From CAZJFC01 sp964545245 (GTDB lineage Bacteria; Pseudomonadota; Alphaproteobacteria; Rickettsiales; 21-14-0-20-44-7), in contig CAZJFC010000034.1 of assembly GCA_964545245.1 (NCBI GenBank), forward strand, positions 1-19,094: a stretch of 19,094 nt of DNA, read 5' to 3'. Below, piece by piece: positions 1 through 6,190 of this stretch (within the stretch, counting starts at the first letter, position 1; each line of letters starts with the position of its first letter). Position numbers and translations under genes: made by a program. Below the pieces are notes generated by a model. The model saw only the letters and a list, made by a program, of their open reading frames with translations, did no database searches and was not told where the DNA came from.

Positions 1-241
1 ATCTCAACAGTATTAACTAAACAATGCCCCTATCAGGAGGGGATGGGGGAGGTGGTACTAATGACCTACTTCCGGCTTTTCCATAAACAAAACCTATCAA
101 TAATGGAAAATCGATAAGTTTTAATTATGAATGCCGTATGAACACAAATGCATGGAAATTAGCCCGTACGACGGATTTTCCCGCGGTTTTCTTGACTCTG
201 ATATCTTATTATGAGAGAAATTTTGCAGAGGTTTTTTCAGA
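1..241. other. Leading non-coding stretch with one repeat copy
   Basis: I see no convincing gene here. Positions 31-53 are identical, base for base over 23 bp, to 10764-10786 inside the queC insert, so this is a dispersed copy (possibly truncated) of the same GC-rich repeat. A TTGACT sits at 192-197 but no acceptable -10 lies at the right distance, so I do not call a promoter. The AGAGG around 227-231 is the probable ribosome-binding site of the cvpA-family gene at 242. Confidence 0.5.
31..53 (-). repeat. Copy of the DUF559-associated GC-rich repeat
   Basis: The 23 bases are identical to 10764-10786 in the queC insert. Read on the minus strand it is the ACCTCCCCCATCCCCTCCTG form of the repeat, the same family as 5776-5809, 10674-10713 and 11127-11166. 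No DUF559 coding sequence follows within the window. Confidence 0.75.
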
Positions 242-1111
242 ATGAATACATTTGAAGCGATTGATTATATTTTTATCGTGGTATTGTTCCTTTCCGTGCT
301 TTTCGGCTATGCGCGGGGGTTTATCAGGGAATTCTTCACTGTCGCCAACCTGTTCCTTGCCGGTGCGCTGACCTTTTTCCTTTATCCTTATTCCTATAAG
401 TTTTTCGGCGATTATGTGGTGGATGAAAACATCATCAAAGCCTGCTCGATTTTTGTGGTTTTTATTATTGCGTGGATACTCATCATCTTCATCAATTCTT
501 TCGTTATCGACATGCTGAGCGCCAGCCGCGGCAAAGGGCTGGACCGTTTCCTCGGCATAGCTTTCGGCCTGTTCCGGGGGGCGCTGATGATAATCTTCTT
601 TTATATCGGCCTTGTGGTTTTCTATGACGCAAAAGCGGTCGATGAAAACCTGCCGGACTGGATGCGTAAGGCAAAAACCCATAATTTCGTACGCATGCAA
701 TCTGAATGGGTGCTGGACTACATGCCGGATTCCATCCAGAAATCCTATGACCAGGGCGGCGACGGGGTAATTGACGAGGCGATTACCGCCCTCACCCGCA
801 ACGGCCCGCTCACCGACGACGAGAAACGCCTGCGCGATTACGGCTTCAGTATGGATAACATCGAAACGCTCAAGAAAATCATCCGCGACATGCCGGTTGG
901 TTATGGCCGTGACCGTGACTTCCCCGGCGTGGCAAAACTTCCTAAAGGCGAGTTCATTGATTATATGGACTTCCTGCTGGAAGATTATGACGCGGCGCTG
1001 GCGGAAGGAAGAATCGAGCCGATACTTTCCAACCGCAAAATCCAGGCCCTCCGCCGGGTTGTGCAGGAAATGAAGGCAGCCGACAACCCCGTCAAGGAAG
1101 GGGTTTATTAG
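242..1111 (+). CDS. cvpA: CvpA family membrane protein
   Basis: CvpA-family proteins are small inner-membrane proteins; in E. coli cvpA precedes purF and is needed for colicin V production, but the molecular role is unclear. The first 130 residues show the family pattern: four hydrophobic segments (about residues 8-30, 31-50, 65-88 and 100-125), a YARGFIREFF motif after the first, and a RGKGLDRFLGIAFGLFRGA stretch before the last. The protein has 289 residues, longer than most members (about 160-200); the extra roughly 150 C-terminal residues are hydrophilic and I do not recognise them. ATG at 242 is preceded by AGAGG about 11 bases upstream. Position directly before purF repeats the arrangement known in many bacteria, although purF has its own promoter here. 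Confidence 0.85.
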   Translation: MNTFEAIDYIFIVVLFLSVLFGYARGFIREFFTVANLFLAGALTFFLYPYSYKFFGDYVVDENIIKACSIFVVFIIAWILIIFINSFVIDMLSASRGKGLDRFLGIAFGLFRGALMIIFFYIGLVVFYDAKAVDENLPDWMRKAKTHNFVRMQSEWVLDYMPDSIQKSYDQGGDGVIDEAITALTRNGPLTDDEKRLRDYGFSMDNIETLKKIIRDMPVGYGRDRDFPGVAKLPKGEFIDYMDFLLEDYDAALAEGRIEPILSNRKIQALRRVVQEMKAADNPVKEGVY

Positions 1112-1124
1112 GCTTACCGTAATT

Positions 1125-1203
1125 GTCATTCCCGCGAAGGCGGGAATCTTCTATTTCAACCGCTTGAGCAAGCAGCCAAGATTCCCGCCTTCGCGGGAAT
1201 GAC
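1125..1203. repeat. Large inverted repeat hairpin between cvpA and purF
   Basis: A 26-bp arm at 1125-1150, beginning GTCATTCCCGCGAAGGCGGG, is perfectly inverted at 1178-1203, with a 27-base loop. Each arm also holds its own inner palindrome (ATTCCCGC/GCGGGAAT). A T7 run at 1208-1214 follows two to four bases after the right arm, so on the plus strand it could act as a terminator after cvpA. Related units occur at 18991-19047, 2862-2975 and 5670-5715. Confidence 0.85.
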
Positions 1204-1242
1204 GGCCTTTTTTGTTATTTTCATGGAGCTTTGCGTTTTCCA

Positions 1243-1272
1243 TTGAAAACCTGCGGTGAAATAGGTTATAAT
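1243..1272 (+). promoter_or_regulatory. sigma70-type promoter of purF
   Basis: TTGAAA at 1243-1248 and a perfect TATAAT at 1267-1272 are separated by 18 bases. Transcription would begin near 1279, just ahead of the GGGAGAG ribosome-binding site at 1282-1288. It lies directly after the inverted repeat hairpin, so purF can be transcribed independently of cvpA. Confidence 0.7.
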
Positions 1273-1295
1273 ACCATCCGCGGGAGAGAATTTGG

Positions 1296-2789
1296 GTGAC
1301 GGAAGATTTATCAGACCAGCATTGTAGCGACAGGCTCGATGGAGATAAGCTCCACGAGGAATGCGGGATTTTTGCCATTTTCGGCGCAGATGACGCCGCC
1401 GCGCATACAGCCCTCGGCCTCCACGCCCTGCAACACCGCGGAACCGAAGGCGCAGGCATCGTAACGCTTGACAACAGAAACATCTTCCACGCGCACCGCG
1501 CAATGGGCAAAGTCGGCGATAATTTCAATTCCGCCGAGGTAATCGCAAAACTTCCGGGCTTCGCCGCGATCGGCCATAACCGCTATTCCACCGCCGGCGA
1601 CAAAGGCGTACTCAACATCCAGCCGCTTTCCGCCACTATGGGTTTTGGCGATTTCGCCCTCGCCCATAACGGCAACCTCACCAATGCCGCCAACCTCCGC
1701 CAGACGCTCGTTGAAGGCGGCTGCATCTTCCAGTCCACCATGGATACGGAAGTCATCATGCACCTTGTTTCACACAGCATGGAGCAAAAAGTCGCCGATA
1801 AAATCATTAATTCCATGAAACAGGTCGAAGGCGCTTATTCCATCATCGCCCTCGACAAGCACAATATCTACGGCCTGCGTGACCCTTACGGCATCCGCCC
1901 GCTGGTGCTGGGCAAGCTCGGCAGCGCTTACATCCTTACCTCGGAAACCTGCGCGCTTGACATCATCGGCGCTGACTATGTGCGCGACATCGAACCCGGA
2001 GAATTAGTGACCATCAGCCGCAAAACCCCGGATGAGAATGTCATCACCTCCCGCCGCGCATTCCCGAAAAGGACATCGAAATTCTGCTCGTTTGAATATG
2101 TTTACTTCGCAAGGCCGGACAGTTCGGTCGATGGCCGCCATGTCTACGCCACCCGCAAGGCGATTGGGCGCGAGCTGGCGAAAGAAAGCCATATCGGCGC
2201 GGATATAGTCGTTCCCGTGCCGGATTCCGGCGTTCCTGCCGCGCTTGGCTATGCCGCGCAGGCCGACCTGCCGTTCGAGCTGGGCATTATCCGCAACCAC
2301 TATATCGGCCGCACGTTCATCGAGCCAACCGACCAGGTGCGCCACCTCGGCGTGAAGCTGAAACATAATGCCAACACTGAAGTGGTGAAAGATAAGCGCA
2401 TTGTTTTAATTGACGATTCAATCGTGCGCGGAACCACCTCCAAAAAAATCGTTACCATGATGCGCGAGGCAGGCGCGAAAGAGATACATATGCGCATTGC
2501 CAGCCCGCCAACCACCCATTCATGCTTTTATGGCGTTGATACACCCGAACGCGACAAGCTCATGGCAGCGAAACACACGGTGGAGGAAATGTGCCAGATG
2601 ATCGGTGCGGATTCGCTCGCCTTCATCAGCATTGACGGGATGTACCGCGCTTTCGGCGAAGAAAGCCGCAACGGCGAAAATCCGCAATTCTGTGATGCGT
2701 GTTTCAGCGGGGAATATCCTGTGCGCGTGCTTGACCGCAAGATCCTGCCTTTCATTACCCCCGGCAAACCCAAGCCTTTGAGCGCCTAA
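1296..2789 (+). CDS. purF: Amidophosphoribosyltransferase PurF
   Basis: This enzyme catalyses the first committed step of purine synthesis, moving the glutamine amide nitrogen onto PRPP to give phosphoribosylamine. The N-terminal glutaminase domain starts at Cys23 (ECGIFAIFG), which becomes the catalytic N-terminal nucleophile after loss of a 22-residue propeptide; HRGTEGAG and HNGNL follow. The phosphoribosyltransferase domain carries the PRPP loop VLIDDSIVRGTT at about 370-381. Cys264, Cys410, Cys466 and Cys469 correspond to the four ligands of the [4Fe-4S] cluster in the Bacillus-type enzyme. Length of 497 is normal. The start is GTG at 1296, with GGGAGAG 7 bases upstream. Its own promoter (1243-1272) precedes it. 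Confidence 0.97.
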   Translation: MTEDLSDQHCSDRLDGDKLHEECGIFAIFGADDAAAHTALGLHALQHRGTEGAGIVTLDNRNIFHAHRAMGKVGDNFNSAEVIAKLPGFAAIGHNRYSTAGDKGVLNIQPLSATMGFGDFALAHNGNLTNAANLRQTLVEGGCIFQSTMDTEVIMHLVSHSMEQKVADKIINSMKQVEGAYSIIALDKHNIYGLRDPYGIRPLVLGKLGSAYILTSETCALDIIGADYVRDIEPGELVTISRKTPDENVITSRRAFPKRTSKFCSFEYVYFARPDSSVDGRHVYATRKAIGRELAKESHIGADIVVPVPDSGVPAALGYAAQADLPFELGIIRNHYIGRTFIEPTDQVRHLGVKLKHNANTEVVKDKRIVLIDDSIVRGTTSKKIVTMMREAGAKEIHMRIASPPTTHSCFYGVDTPERDKLMAAKHTVEEMCQMIGADSLAFISIDGMYRAFGEESRNGENPQFCDACFSGEYPVRVLDRKILPFITPGKPKPLSA

Positions 2790-2861
2790 GCATTCCCAAA
2801 ATGGCATATATCCCTTCGACATAAGTTAAGCGTGTTATATCTTTCTATCCCCTCCATTATT

Positions 2862-2975
2862 GTCATCCCAGCGAAGGCTGGGATCCAGCCTTCGGAGGCC
2901 ACCTCCCGGCTGGATTCCACATAGCTTATTTTCCAGCGAAACAAGTTTCGTGGAAAATATAGCTTCTGGAATGAC
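2862..2975. repeat. Composite palindromic repeat element
   Basis: The element opens with GTCATCCCAGCGAAGGCTGGGATCC-type sequence (2862 onward) and closes with TGGAATGAC (2967-2975), so its ends are inverted. Nested inside are ATTCCA (2914-2919)/TGGAAT (2967-2972) and a near-perfect hairpin ATTTTCCAGCGAAAC (2928-2942)/GTTTCGTGGAAAAT (2945-2958). The 2790-3119 spacer holds no convincing gene; open frames across it run through repeat sequence in several frames. Confidence 0.7.
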
Positions 2976-3021
2976 ACTGATACTTTTGTCAGGAGTATAT
3001 ATGCTCCCAAAATCCCATCCG

Positions 3022-3065
3022 GCAAAAAAAACAAGCGCAGCGTTTGAGGGGGGACGACTGCGCTT
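3022..3065 (-). terminator. Rho-independent terminator of the flgB-flgC-fliE operon
   Basis: Read leftward, AAGCGCAG (3065-3058) pairs perfectly with CTGCGCTT (3040-3033) across a 17-base loop containing six consecutive C, and one G later runs eight T (3031-3024). This is a textbook intrinsic terminator oriented for the leftward flagellar operon, whose last stop codon is at 3120-3122. Confidence 0.85.
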
Positions 3066-3080
3066 GGCCTTCCTAACACA

Positions 3081-3101
3081 CTTAACTGGGGGGCAGTTAA
3101 G
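3081..3101 (-). promoter_or_regulatory. C-loop hairpin in the fliE 3' untranslated region
   Basis: Leftward, CTTAACTG (3101-3094), a loop of five C, then CAGTTAAG (3088-3081) form a perfect 8-bp stem. It begins 18 bases after the fliE stop and precedes the terminator hairpin, which also exposes a C run. It lacks its own T tract, so it is not a second terminator; it may be an mRNA-stabilising or base-pairing element. Confidence 0.6.
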
Positions 3102-3119
3102 AGGCTAACCTTATTCAAT

Positions 3120-3458
3120 CTATATCGGCATTTTCATGATGTCGTTATAAGCCGCAATTACCTTGTCGCGGATGGCAACAACGCTTTTAAGGGCAACATC
3201 CGCCGAGTTGACCGCTGTAACCACATCCGTCAGGGAAGCCTTGCCTGCAATCCCCTGCGCCGAAACCACCTCGGCATTGCGGATCGTGTCCATCGTATTT
3301 TTTGCCGCGTCACTCACAAGGCTGGAGAAACCACCGCCGCTTGCGCCTGAAACCGCGCCGCTTGAGGATGACGAATCGCCATTGGACTCGCTCATCTTCT
3401 GCATTATTTTCTGCATATTGGCATATGCCTGTGCACCACCTATCGGACCTACGCTCAT
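3120..3458 (-). CDS. fliE: Flagellar hook-basal body protein FliE
   Basis: FliE is the adaptor joining the MS ring to the proximal rod and is exported by the flagellar type III system. The 112-residue protein has a low-complexity Ser/Gly N-terminal part (about residues 25-45) and then the family signature in its C-terminal half: a DAAKNTMDTIRNAE helix, GKASLTDVVTAVNSADVALK, VVAIRDKVIAAYNDIMKMPI at the very end. ATG at 3458 has AGGGGAAT 7 bases upstream. It is the last gene of the leftward operon, 23 bases after flgC, followed by two hairpins and a terminator. Confidence 0.95.
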   Translation of the reverse strand: MSVGPIGGAQAYANMQKIMQKMSESNGDSSSSSGAVSGASGGGFSSLVSDAAKNTMDTIRNAEVVSAQGIAGKASLTDVVTAVNSADVALKSVVAIRDKVIAAYNDIMKMPI

Positions 3459-3481
3459 AATGATTCCCCTGCTTTATTTAT

Positions 3482-3895
3482 TTAAACCCTTAATAATTCC
3501 AGCGTACGCTGGATCATTGATTTTGCGATCTCAATCACGTTCAGGTTAGCCTGATAAGAATTCCTCGCCTCACGCATATCCGTCATTTCAATCATGGTAT
3601 TGACGTTAGGCAGGAGCACATAACCGTTTGCGTCCGCTCCCGGATGCGAAGGGTCGTAATGCTTTTCAAACTCTGTCGGGTCACCCGTTATCTTTGAGAT
3701 TTCAACTTTTTCAAGCCCCATGCTCCTGTCGAGGACGTTCTTGAAGGTGATGGTCTTGCGCTGGTATGGCAGCCCGCCCGGAGTCGAAGCCGTGGAATCC
3801 GAATTGGCGATGTTCTGGGCGATAATCTTTAGCCTTTCACTCTGGGCCGTCATGCCGGAAGCTGCGATATCAAGCGAGTTTATAATATTTGCCAT
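3482..3895 (-). CDS. flgC: Flagellar proximal rod protein FlgC
   Basis: FlgC is a structural component of the proximal rod that crosses the periplasm. The 137-residue product has the conserved flagellar rod/hook N-terminus (SLDIAASGMTAQSERLKIIAQNIAN, about residues 7-31), a YQRK segment, the GYVLLPNVN motif near residue 90, and the C-terminal helix with EMTDMREARNSYQANLNVIE, as in FlgC of other alphaproteobacteria. ATG at 3895 follows an AGGGGA ribosome-binding site whose bases overlap the flgB stop region; the gap to flgB is only 9 bases, so translation of the two is probably coupled. Confidence 0.96.
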   Translation of the reverse strand: MANIINSLDIAASGMTAQSERLKIIAQNIANSDSTASTPGGLPYQRKTITFKNVLDRSMGLEKVEISKITGDPTEFEKHYDPSHPGADANGYVLLPNVNTMIEMTDMREARNSYQANLNVIEIAKSMIQRTLELLRV

Positions 3896-3904
3896 AATTT
3901 TCCC

Positions 3905-4306
3905 CTATGAGTTCCCGATGGCAGTTTTCAGCATTTCGAGCATCTTGCGGTAGACATTGGTCGTCTGCTGGTATTCCATACTGTTTTTGGAGGCTTTCAT
4001 CATCTGGTCTTCAAGGTTTACCGCGTTTTTTGTCGGACTAACCTCAAATGGCCTCCTGTCCCCCGTTACTGAAAAATCATATGCATTTTTCGTGCCAGCT
4101 ATGTGATTTACATTGGTTTTATGTACCTGCACATTGTTGCTGACTGAATTAAGGATATTGCTGAAATCCATCGGTTTCAGGTCTTTCCCCTGATATCCCG
4201 GCGTATTGGCGTTGGCGATATTCTGCGATAATACGTCCTGCCTTTCCCCCAGGTAACTGAGGTTAGTACGCATCATTGAGAATAATTTTATGTTTGTCAG
4301 GTCCAT
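3905..4306 (-). CDS. flgB: Flagellar proximal rod protein FlgB
   Basis: FlgB forms the innermost part of the proximal rod next to FliE. The 133-residue protein shows the family N-terminus (LGERQDVLSQNIANANTPGY, residues 19-38) followed by KDLKPMDF, and a C-terminal helix with NLEDQMMKASKNSMEYQQTTNVYRKM-type sequence typical of FlgB. It heads the leftward flgB-flgC-fliE operon. The start at 4306 has no clear Shine-Dalgarno sequence, unlike the two genes behind it. The 85-bp space to the divergent csrA-like gene must hold both promoters, but I cannot identify either with confidence. Confidence 0.95.
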   Translation of the reverse strand: MDLTNIKLFSMMRTNLSYLGERQDVLSQNIANANTPGYQGKDLKPMDFSNILNSVSNNVQVHKTNVNHIAGTKNAYDFSVTGDRRPFEVSPTKNAVNLEDQMMKASKNSMEYQQTTNVYRKMLEMLKTAIGNS

Positions 4307-4391
4307 GTTGCTTGTACTTGGTTGCTATTTGCCTTAATCTTCCCTAATCATAGCTGGGAAAGATTACTAATTCGTTAACACTAGGCAAAAA

Positions 4392-4646
4392 ATGCTCTTT
4401 ATCTCAAGAAAGCTCGATGAATCTATTATCATCAATAATAACATTGAGCTTAAGGTATTGGAAATTAGAGGAAAATCCGTAAAGCTGGGGTTCAACTTCC
4501 CCAAGGAAGCCAGCGTGCTGCGCAAGGAACTCTATGATAAAATCATGGCCGAAAACCTCGCCGCGGCCAGTTCCGGCTCCCTGGAAGAGTTTTCCAGCCT
4601 GCTTGGTGAAGCAAAACCGAAAGAGCCTAAGAAGCAGGGATCTTAG
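4392..4646 (+). CDS. csrA: CsrA family translational regulator
   Basis: CsrA proteins are small RNA-binding dimers that recognise GGA in hairpin loops and repress or stabilise mRNAs; many regulate flagellin and flagellar genes. The first 55 residues follow the fold: MLFISRKLDESIIINNNIEL (beta strands 1-2), KVLEIRGKSVKLGFNFPKEA (strands 3-4) and SVLRKELYDKI (strand 5 and helix). Arg6 and the VLRKEL region correspond to the RNA-binding surfaces of known CsrA, though the usual HREEI is VLRKEL here. A polar tail of about 30 residues extends it to 84. Its position divergent from flgB fits a flagellar role. CsrA is not usual in alphaproteobacteria, where FlbT/FlaF more often fill this role. Confidence 0.85.
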   Translation: MLFISRKLDESIIINNNIELKVLEIRGKSVKLGFNFPKEASVLRKELYDKIMAENLAAASSGSLEEFSSLLGEAKPKEPKKQGS

Positions 4647-4649
4647 ATA

Positions 4650-4770
4650 AGGTAACAGGTCTTGGGTGACAGGTGACATTTACCTTTCTAATTCGTTCTT
4701 TAGCGCATAGTCACATAATTTTCTTAGCTCTGTGACCTGTGACCTTTCACCCGTGACCTGCTTATTAACC
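4650..4770. repeat. Imperfect inverted repeat element with GTGAC/GTCAC motifs
   Basis: The left arm at about 4651-4679 (GGTAACAGGTC, GGGTGACAGGTGACA) is matched in inverted orientation at about 4731-4770 (TGTGACCTGTGACC, CACCCGTGACCTG). The best 24-base alignment of the arms has five mismatches. The element fills most of the 157-bp gap between the csrA-like and flhB-like genes and looks like a small non-autonomous repeat. I see no coding sequence of its own. Confidence 0.5.
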
Positions 4771-4803
4771 TCTTCTTCATAGCATTCAGCTATTATCATT
4801 ATA

Positions 4804-5091
4804 ATGAGTGATGAAGAAAAAATCGCCGTTGCGCTGAAGTATGACCGCGAAAGTACCGCCGCGCCGCATGTCGTGGCTACCGGGCGGGCGCGCATCGCGG
4901 AGCAGATAATCGCGCTCGCGAAAGAACACGGCATTGAGATCAGGAAAGACAGGGAACTTGCTTCCATTCTTTCGGAACTTGAGCTAGACTCGCCCATACC
5001 GTTTGAGGCATATGCCAGCGTGGCCGAGATATTATCTTATATATACAGAAAAAACGCAGAGAAGGTTTATGGATACAATCCGCAAAATTGA
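4804..5091 (+). CDS. Standalone FlhB C-terminal-domain-like protein (EscU/YscU/HrcU family)
   Basis: The 95-residue protein matches only the cytoplasmic substrate-switch domain of FlhB: IAVALKYDRESTAAPHVVATG (7-27), then an ARIAEQIIALAKEHGIEI helix-strand, LASIL, and the closing IPFEAYASVAEILSYIYRKN. There are no membrane segments. It lacks the NPTH autocleavage site: the protein begins just where the cleaved C-terminal fragment of FlhB would begin. Similar short FlhB-like proteins (for example YlqH/FhlB types) are known in other flagellated bacteria and are thought to assist or substitute for the FlhB fragment; I infer the same here. No strong ribosome-binding site precedes ATG 4804. Its 3' end overlaps the next gene by 23 bases. 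Confidence 0.85.
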   Translation: MSDEEKIAVALKYDRESTAAPHVVATGRARIAEQIIALAKEHGIEIRKDRELASILSELELDSPIPFEAYASVAEILSYIYRKNAEKVYGYNPQN

Positions 5092-5401
5092 TGATGCTAT
5101 AGAATTCATCCACAAAGCCCATGACGAGCTTAAAAAGGGCAATGTCGTCCTGCTCAGCGAGTTTGAGCAGCATGTAAAATCAATCCACAACGAAATTGCG
5201 CAAGCAGCGCCGGAAAACCCGGAAATTTATGCTGAAAAACTGGACAGGCTGGCAACCAGCGTCCGTGATTTCGAGGTTGACCTCCGCGCGATGCAGATCG
5301 ACGTCAAATATGAGTTGACAAAGCTGAGCCAGAAACAGAAAGCGGCAAAATCTTATCAGTTCACCAATCACGCCGGGAAAGATAAGCCGGAAGAAAATTA
5401 A
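5069..5401 (+). CDS. Small helical protein, probably flagellar-associated
   Basis: I do not recognise this 110-residue protein. It is highly charged, contains no membrane segment or cysteine, and reads as three or more amphipathic helices (about residues 2-22, 26-45, 55-95), a pattern common to flagellar export chaperones of the FlgN/FliT type, though no specific motif proves that. I choose ATG 5069 because AGAGAAGG lies 4-11 bases upstream; a longer in-frame start at 5003 would extend deep into the FlhB-like gene without a ribosome-binding site. The 23-base overlap with that gene suggests translational coupling and a shared function. Confidence 0.7.
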   Translation: MDTIRKIDDAIEFIHKAHDELKKGNVVLLSEFEQHVKSIHNEIAQAAPENPEIYAEKLDRLATSVRDFEVDLRAMQIDVKYELTKLSQKQKAAKSYQFTNHAGKDKPEEN

Positions 5402-5409
5402 TTATTTTT

Positions 5410-5692
5410 GCCCCCGTGCGGCGCTGCTGCGCCTCCGATGGGCTGCTCGCAAGCTCGCGCTCAAGGCTGAGCCGTTCTCCTGAACGGGATATTTATCTCT
5501 CGCCCCCGTGCGGCGCTCCTGCGCCTCCGATGGGCTGCTCGCAAGCTCGCATTCAAGGCTGGCTCGGCTCCTGCCTCAAATTCATATTTTGCCCCCTTCA
5601 CGGCTCCTGCCGTTCAGATGGGCTGTGCCTTCGGCACGCTCAGGGCTGGCTCGGCTCCTGCCTCGCTCTGTCATCCCCGGATATTTTTTTCT
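5410..5692. repeat. Three GC-rich tandem repeat units of about 90 bp
   Basis: Units begin at 5410, 5502 and 5591 (periods 92 and 89), each opening with GCCCCC, passing through CCTCCGATGGGCTG or its variant CAGATGGGCTG, then a TCAAGGCTG/TCAGGGCTGGCTCGGCTCCTG segment, and ending in ATATTT. Units 1 and 2 are almost identical over their first 50 bases; unit 3 is more diverged. Open frames across it are low-complexity translations of the repeat and I do not call them genes. The whole 5402-5865 gap holds repeats and the fliO promoter. Confidence 0.75.
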
Positions 5693-5715
5693 CCTGAAAA
5701 AAATTCCGGTATGAC
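5670..5715. repeat. GTCAT...ATGAC hairpin with A/T-rich stem
   Basis: GTCATCCCCGGATATTTTTT (from 5670) is inverted as GAAAAAAATTCCGGTATGAC (5696-5715), with a short TCCT loop and two small bulges. It shares GTCAT/ATGAC ends with the other palindromic repeats in the window. The internal T run means it could also weaken transcription coming from the left, but the run is inside the stem rather than after it. Confidence 0.6.
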
Positions 5716-5775
5716 GAAGTGAGGTGTAAGGCTATGCCACTACTAAACGGCTAGTGACCAGCGACTAATAGGGCA

Positions 5776-5809
5776 CCTCACCCCAACCCTCTCCTCATAG
5801 GAGAGGGAG
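5776..5809 (+). repeat. Solo copy of the DUF559-associated repeat
   Basis: This 34-bp copy, starting CCTCACCCCAACCCTCTCCT and ending GGAGAGGGAG, differs from 10680-10713 in queC at a single base (CTCATAGG versus CTGATAGG). It contains the CCTCTCCT/AGGAGAGG hairpin. No nuclease coding sequence is attached, so it is an empty copy of the family. Confidence 0.85.
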
Positions 5810-5830
5810 TATTTGATATAAAATCACCAG

Positions 5831-5859
5831 TTGACATTTCACCCGCGCCGCCCGATTAT
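5831..5859 (+). promoter_or_regulatory. Promoter of the fliO-like gene, possibly leaderless
   Basis: A perfect TTGACA at 5831-5836 is followed after 17 bases by GATTAT at 5854-5859 (four of six consensus bases). The predicted transcription start falls at about 5866, which is the A of the fliO ATG. No Shine-Dalgarno sequence is present between. Confidence 0.5.
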
Positions 5860-5865
5860 CCGCTT

Positions 5866-6174
5866 ATGGAATCGGAATATATAATTAAGGCGTTTTTTGC
5901 GCTTATCCTCGTGGCGGGTTTAATCGGCATTGCCGCGATCATGTTCCAGAAATTCGCGCTGGAAAAAAACCTGCTCAGGAAAGGGCAGCCAAAACGCCTT
6001 AGAACCGAGGAATTCTTATATCTGGACGCCAAACGCAAACTTGTGCTTGTAAAAAAAGATGACGAGGAAACGCTGATACTTCTTTCCCATAACTCCGAAA
6101 CAATCATCAGCACCGGCAAAGCGCCTGCCGGAAAGGCCAAAAAGAAAAGCCCCGCCGTCTCCGGCAAGGCTTGA
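5866..6174 (+). CDS. fliO: FliO-like flagellar biosynthesis protein
   Basis: FliO is a small membrane protein that helps assemble the FliP export gate of the flagellar type III system. The 102-residue product has one N-terminal membrane segment (about residues 7-27) and then the cytoplasmic FliO pattern: KRLRTEEFLYLDAKRKLVLV followed by KKDDEETLILLSHNSETII, corresponding to the conserved basic L-D-x-K/R-R/K-L-V-L-V strand and the L-L-L turn. A Lys/Ala-rich tail ends the protein. It sits alone between a repeat cluster and a convergent gene, about 460 bp from the other flagellar genes. Assignment rests on this short pattern and on context. Confidence 0.75.
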   Translation: MESEYIIKAFFALILVAGLIGIAAIMFQKFALEKNLLRKGQPKRLRTEEFLYLDAKRKLVLVKKDDEETLILLSHNSETIISTGKAPAGKAKKKSPAVSGKA

Positions 6175-6190
6175 CTTAATTAATTCAGGA

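Noticed and set aside
192..221. TTGACT upstream of the cvpA-family gene as a promoter
   Set aside because: No -10 sequence with an acceptable match occurs 15-19 bases downstream.
2860..3108. An open frame across the composite repeat after purF
   Set aside because: It runs through the palindromic repeat and the flagellar terminator, has no ribosome-binding site and shows no protein-like composition.
4319..4332. A sigma54-like GG...GC promoter upstream of the csrA-like gene
   Set aside because: GG at 4320-4321 and GC at 4331-4332 are separated by 9 bases instead of the required 10, and the flanking bases are a poor match.
5410..5692. A CRISPR array
   Set aside because: The units are adjacent with degenerate copies of about 90 bp and no unique spacers; there are no cas genes.
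5416..5714. Open frames across the GC-rich tandem repeats as genes
   Set aside because: They translate the repeat unit in two frames into low-complexity Cys/Gly/Ser/Arg peptides and lack ribosome-binding sites.
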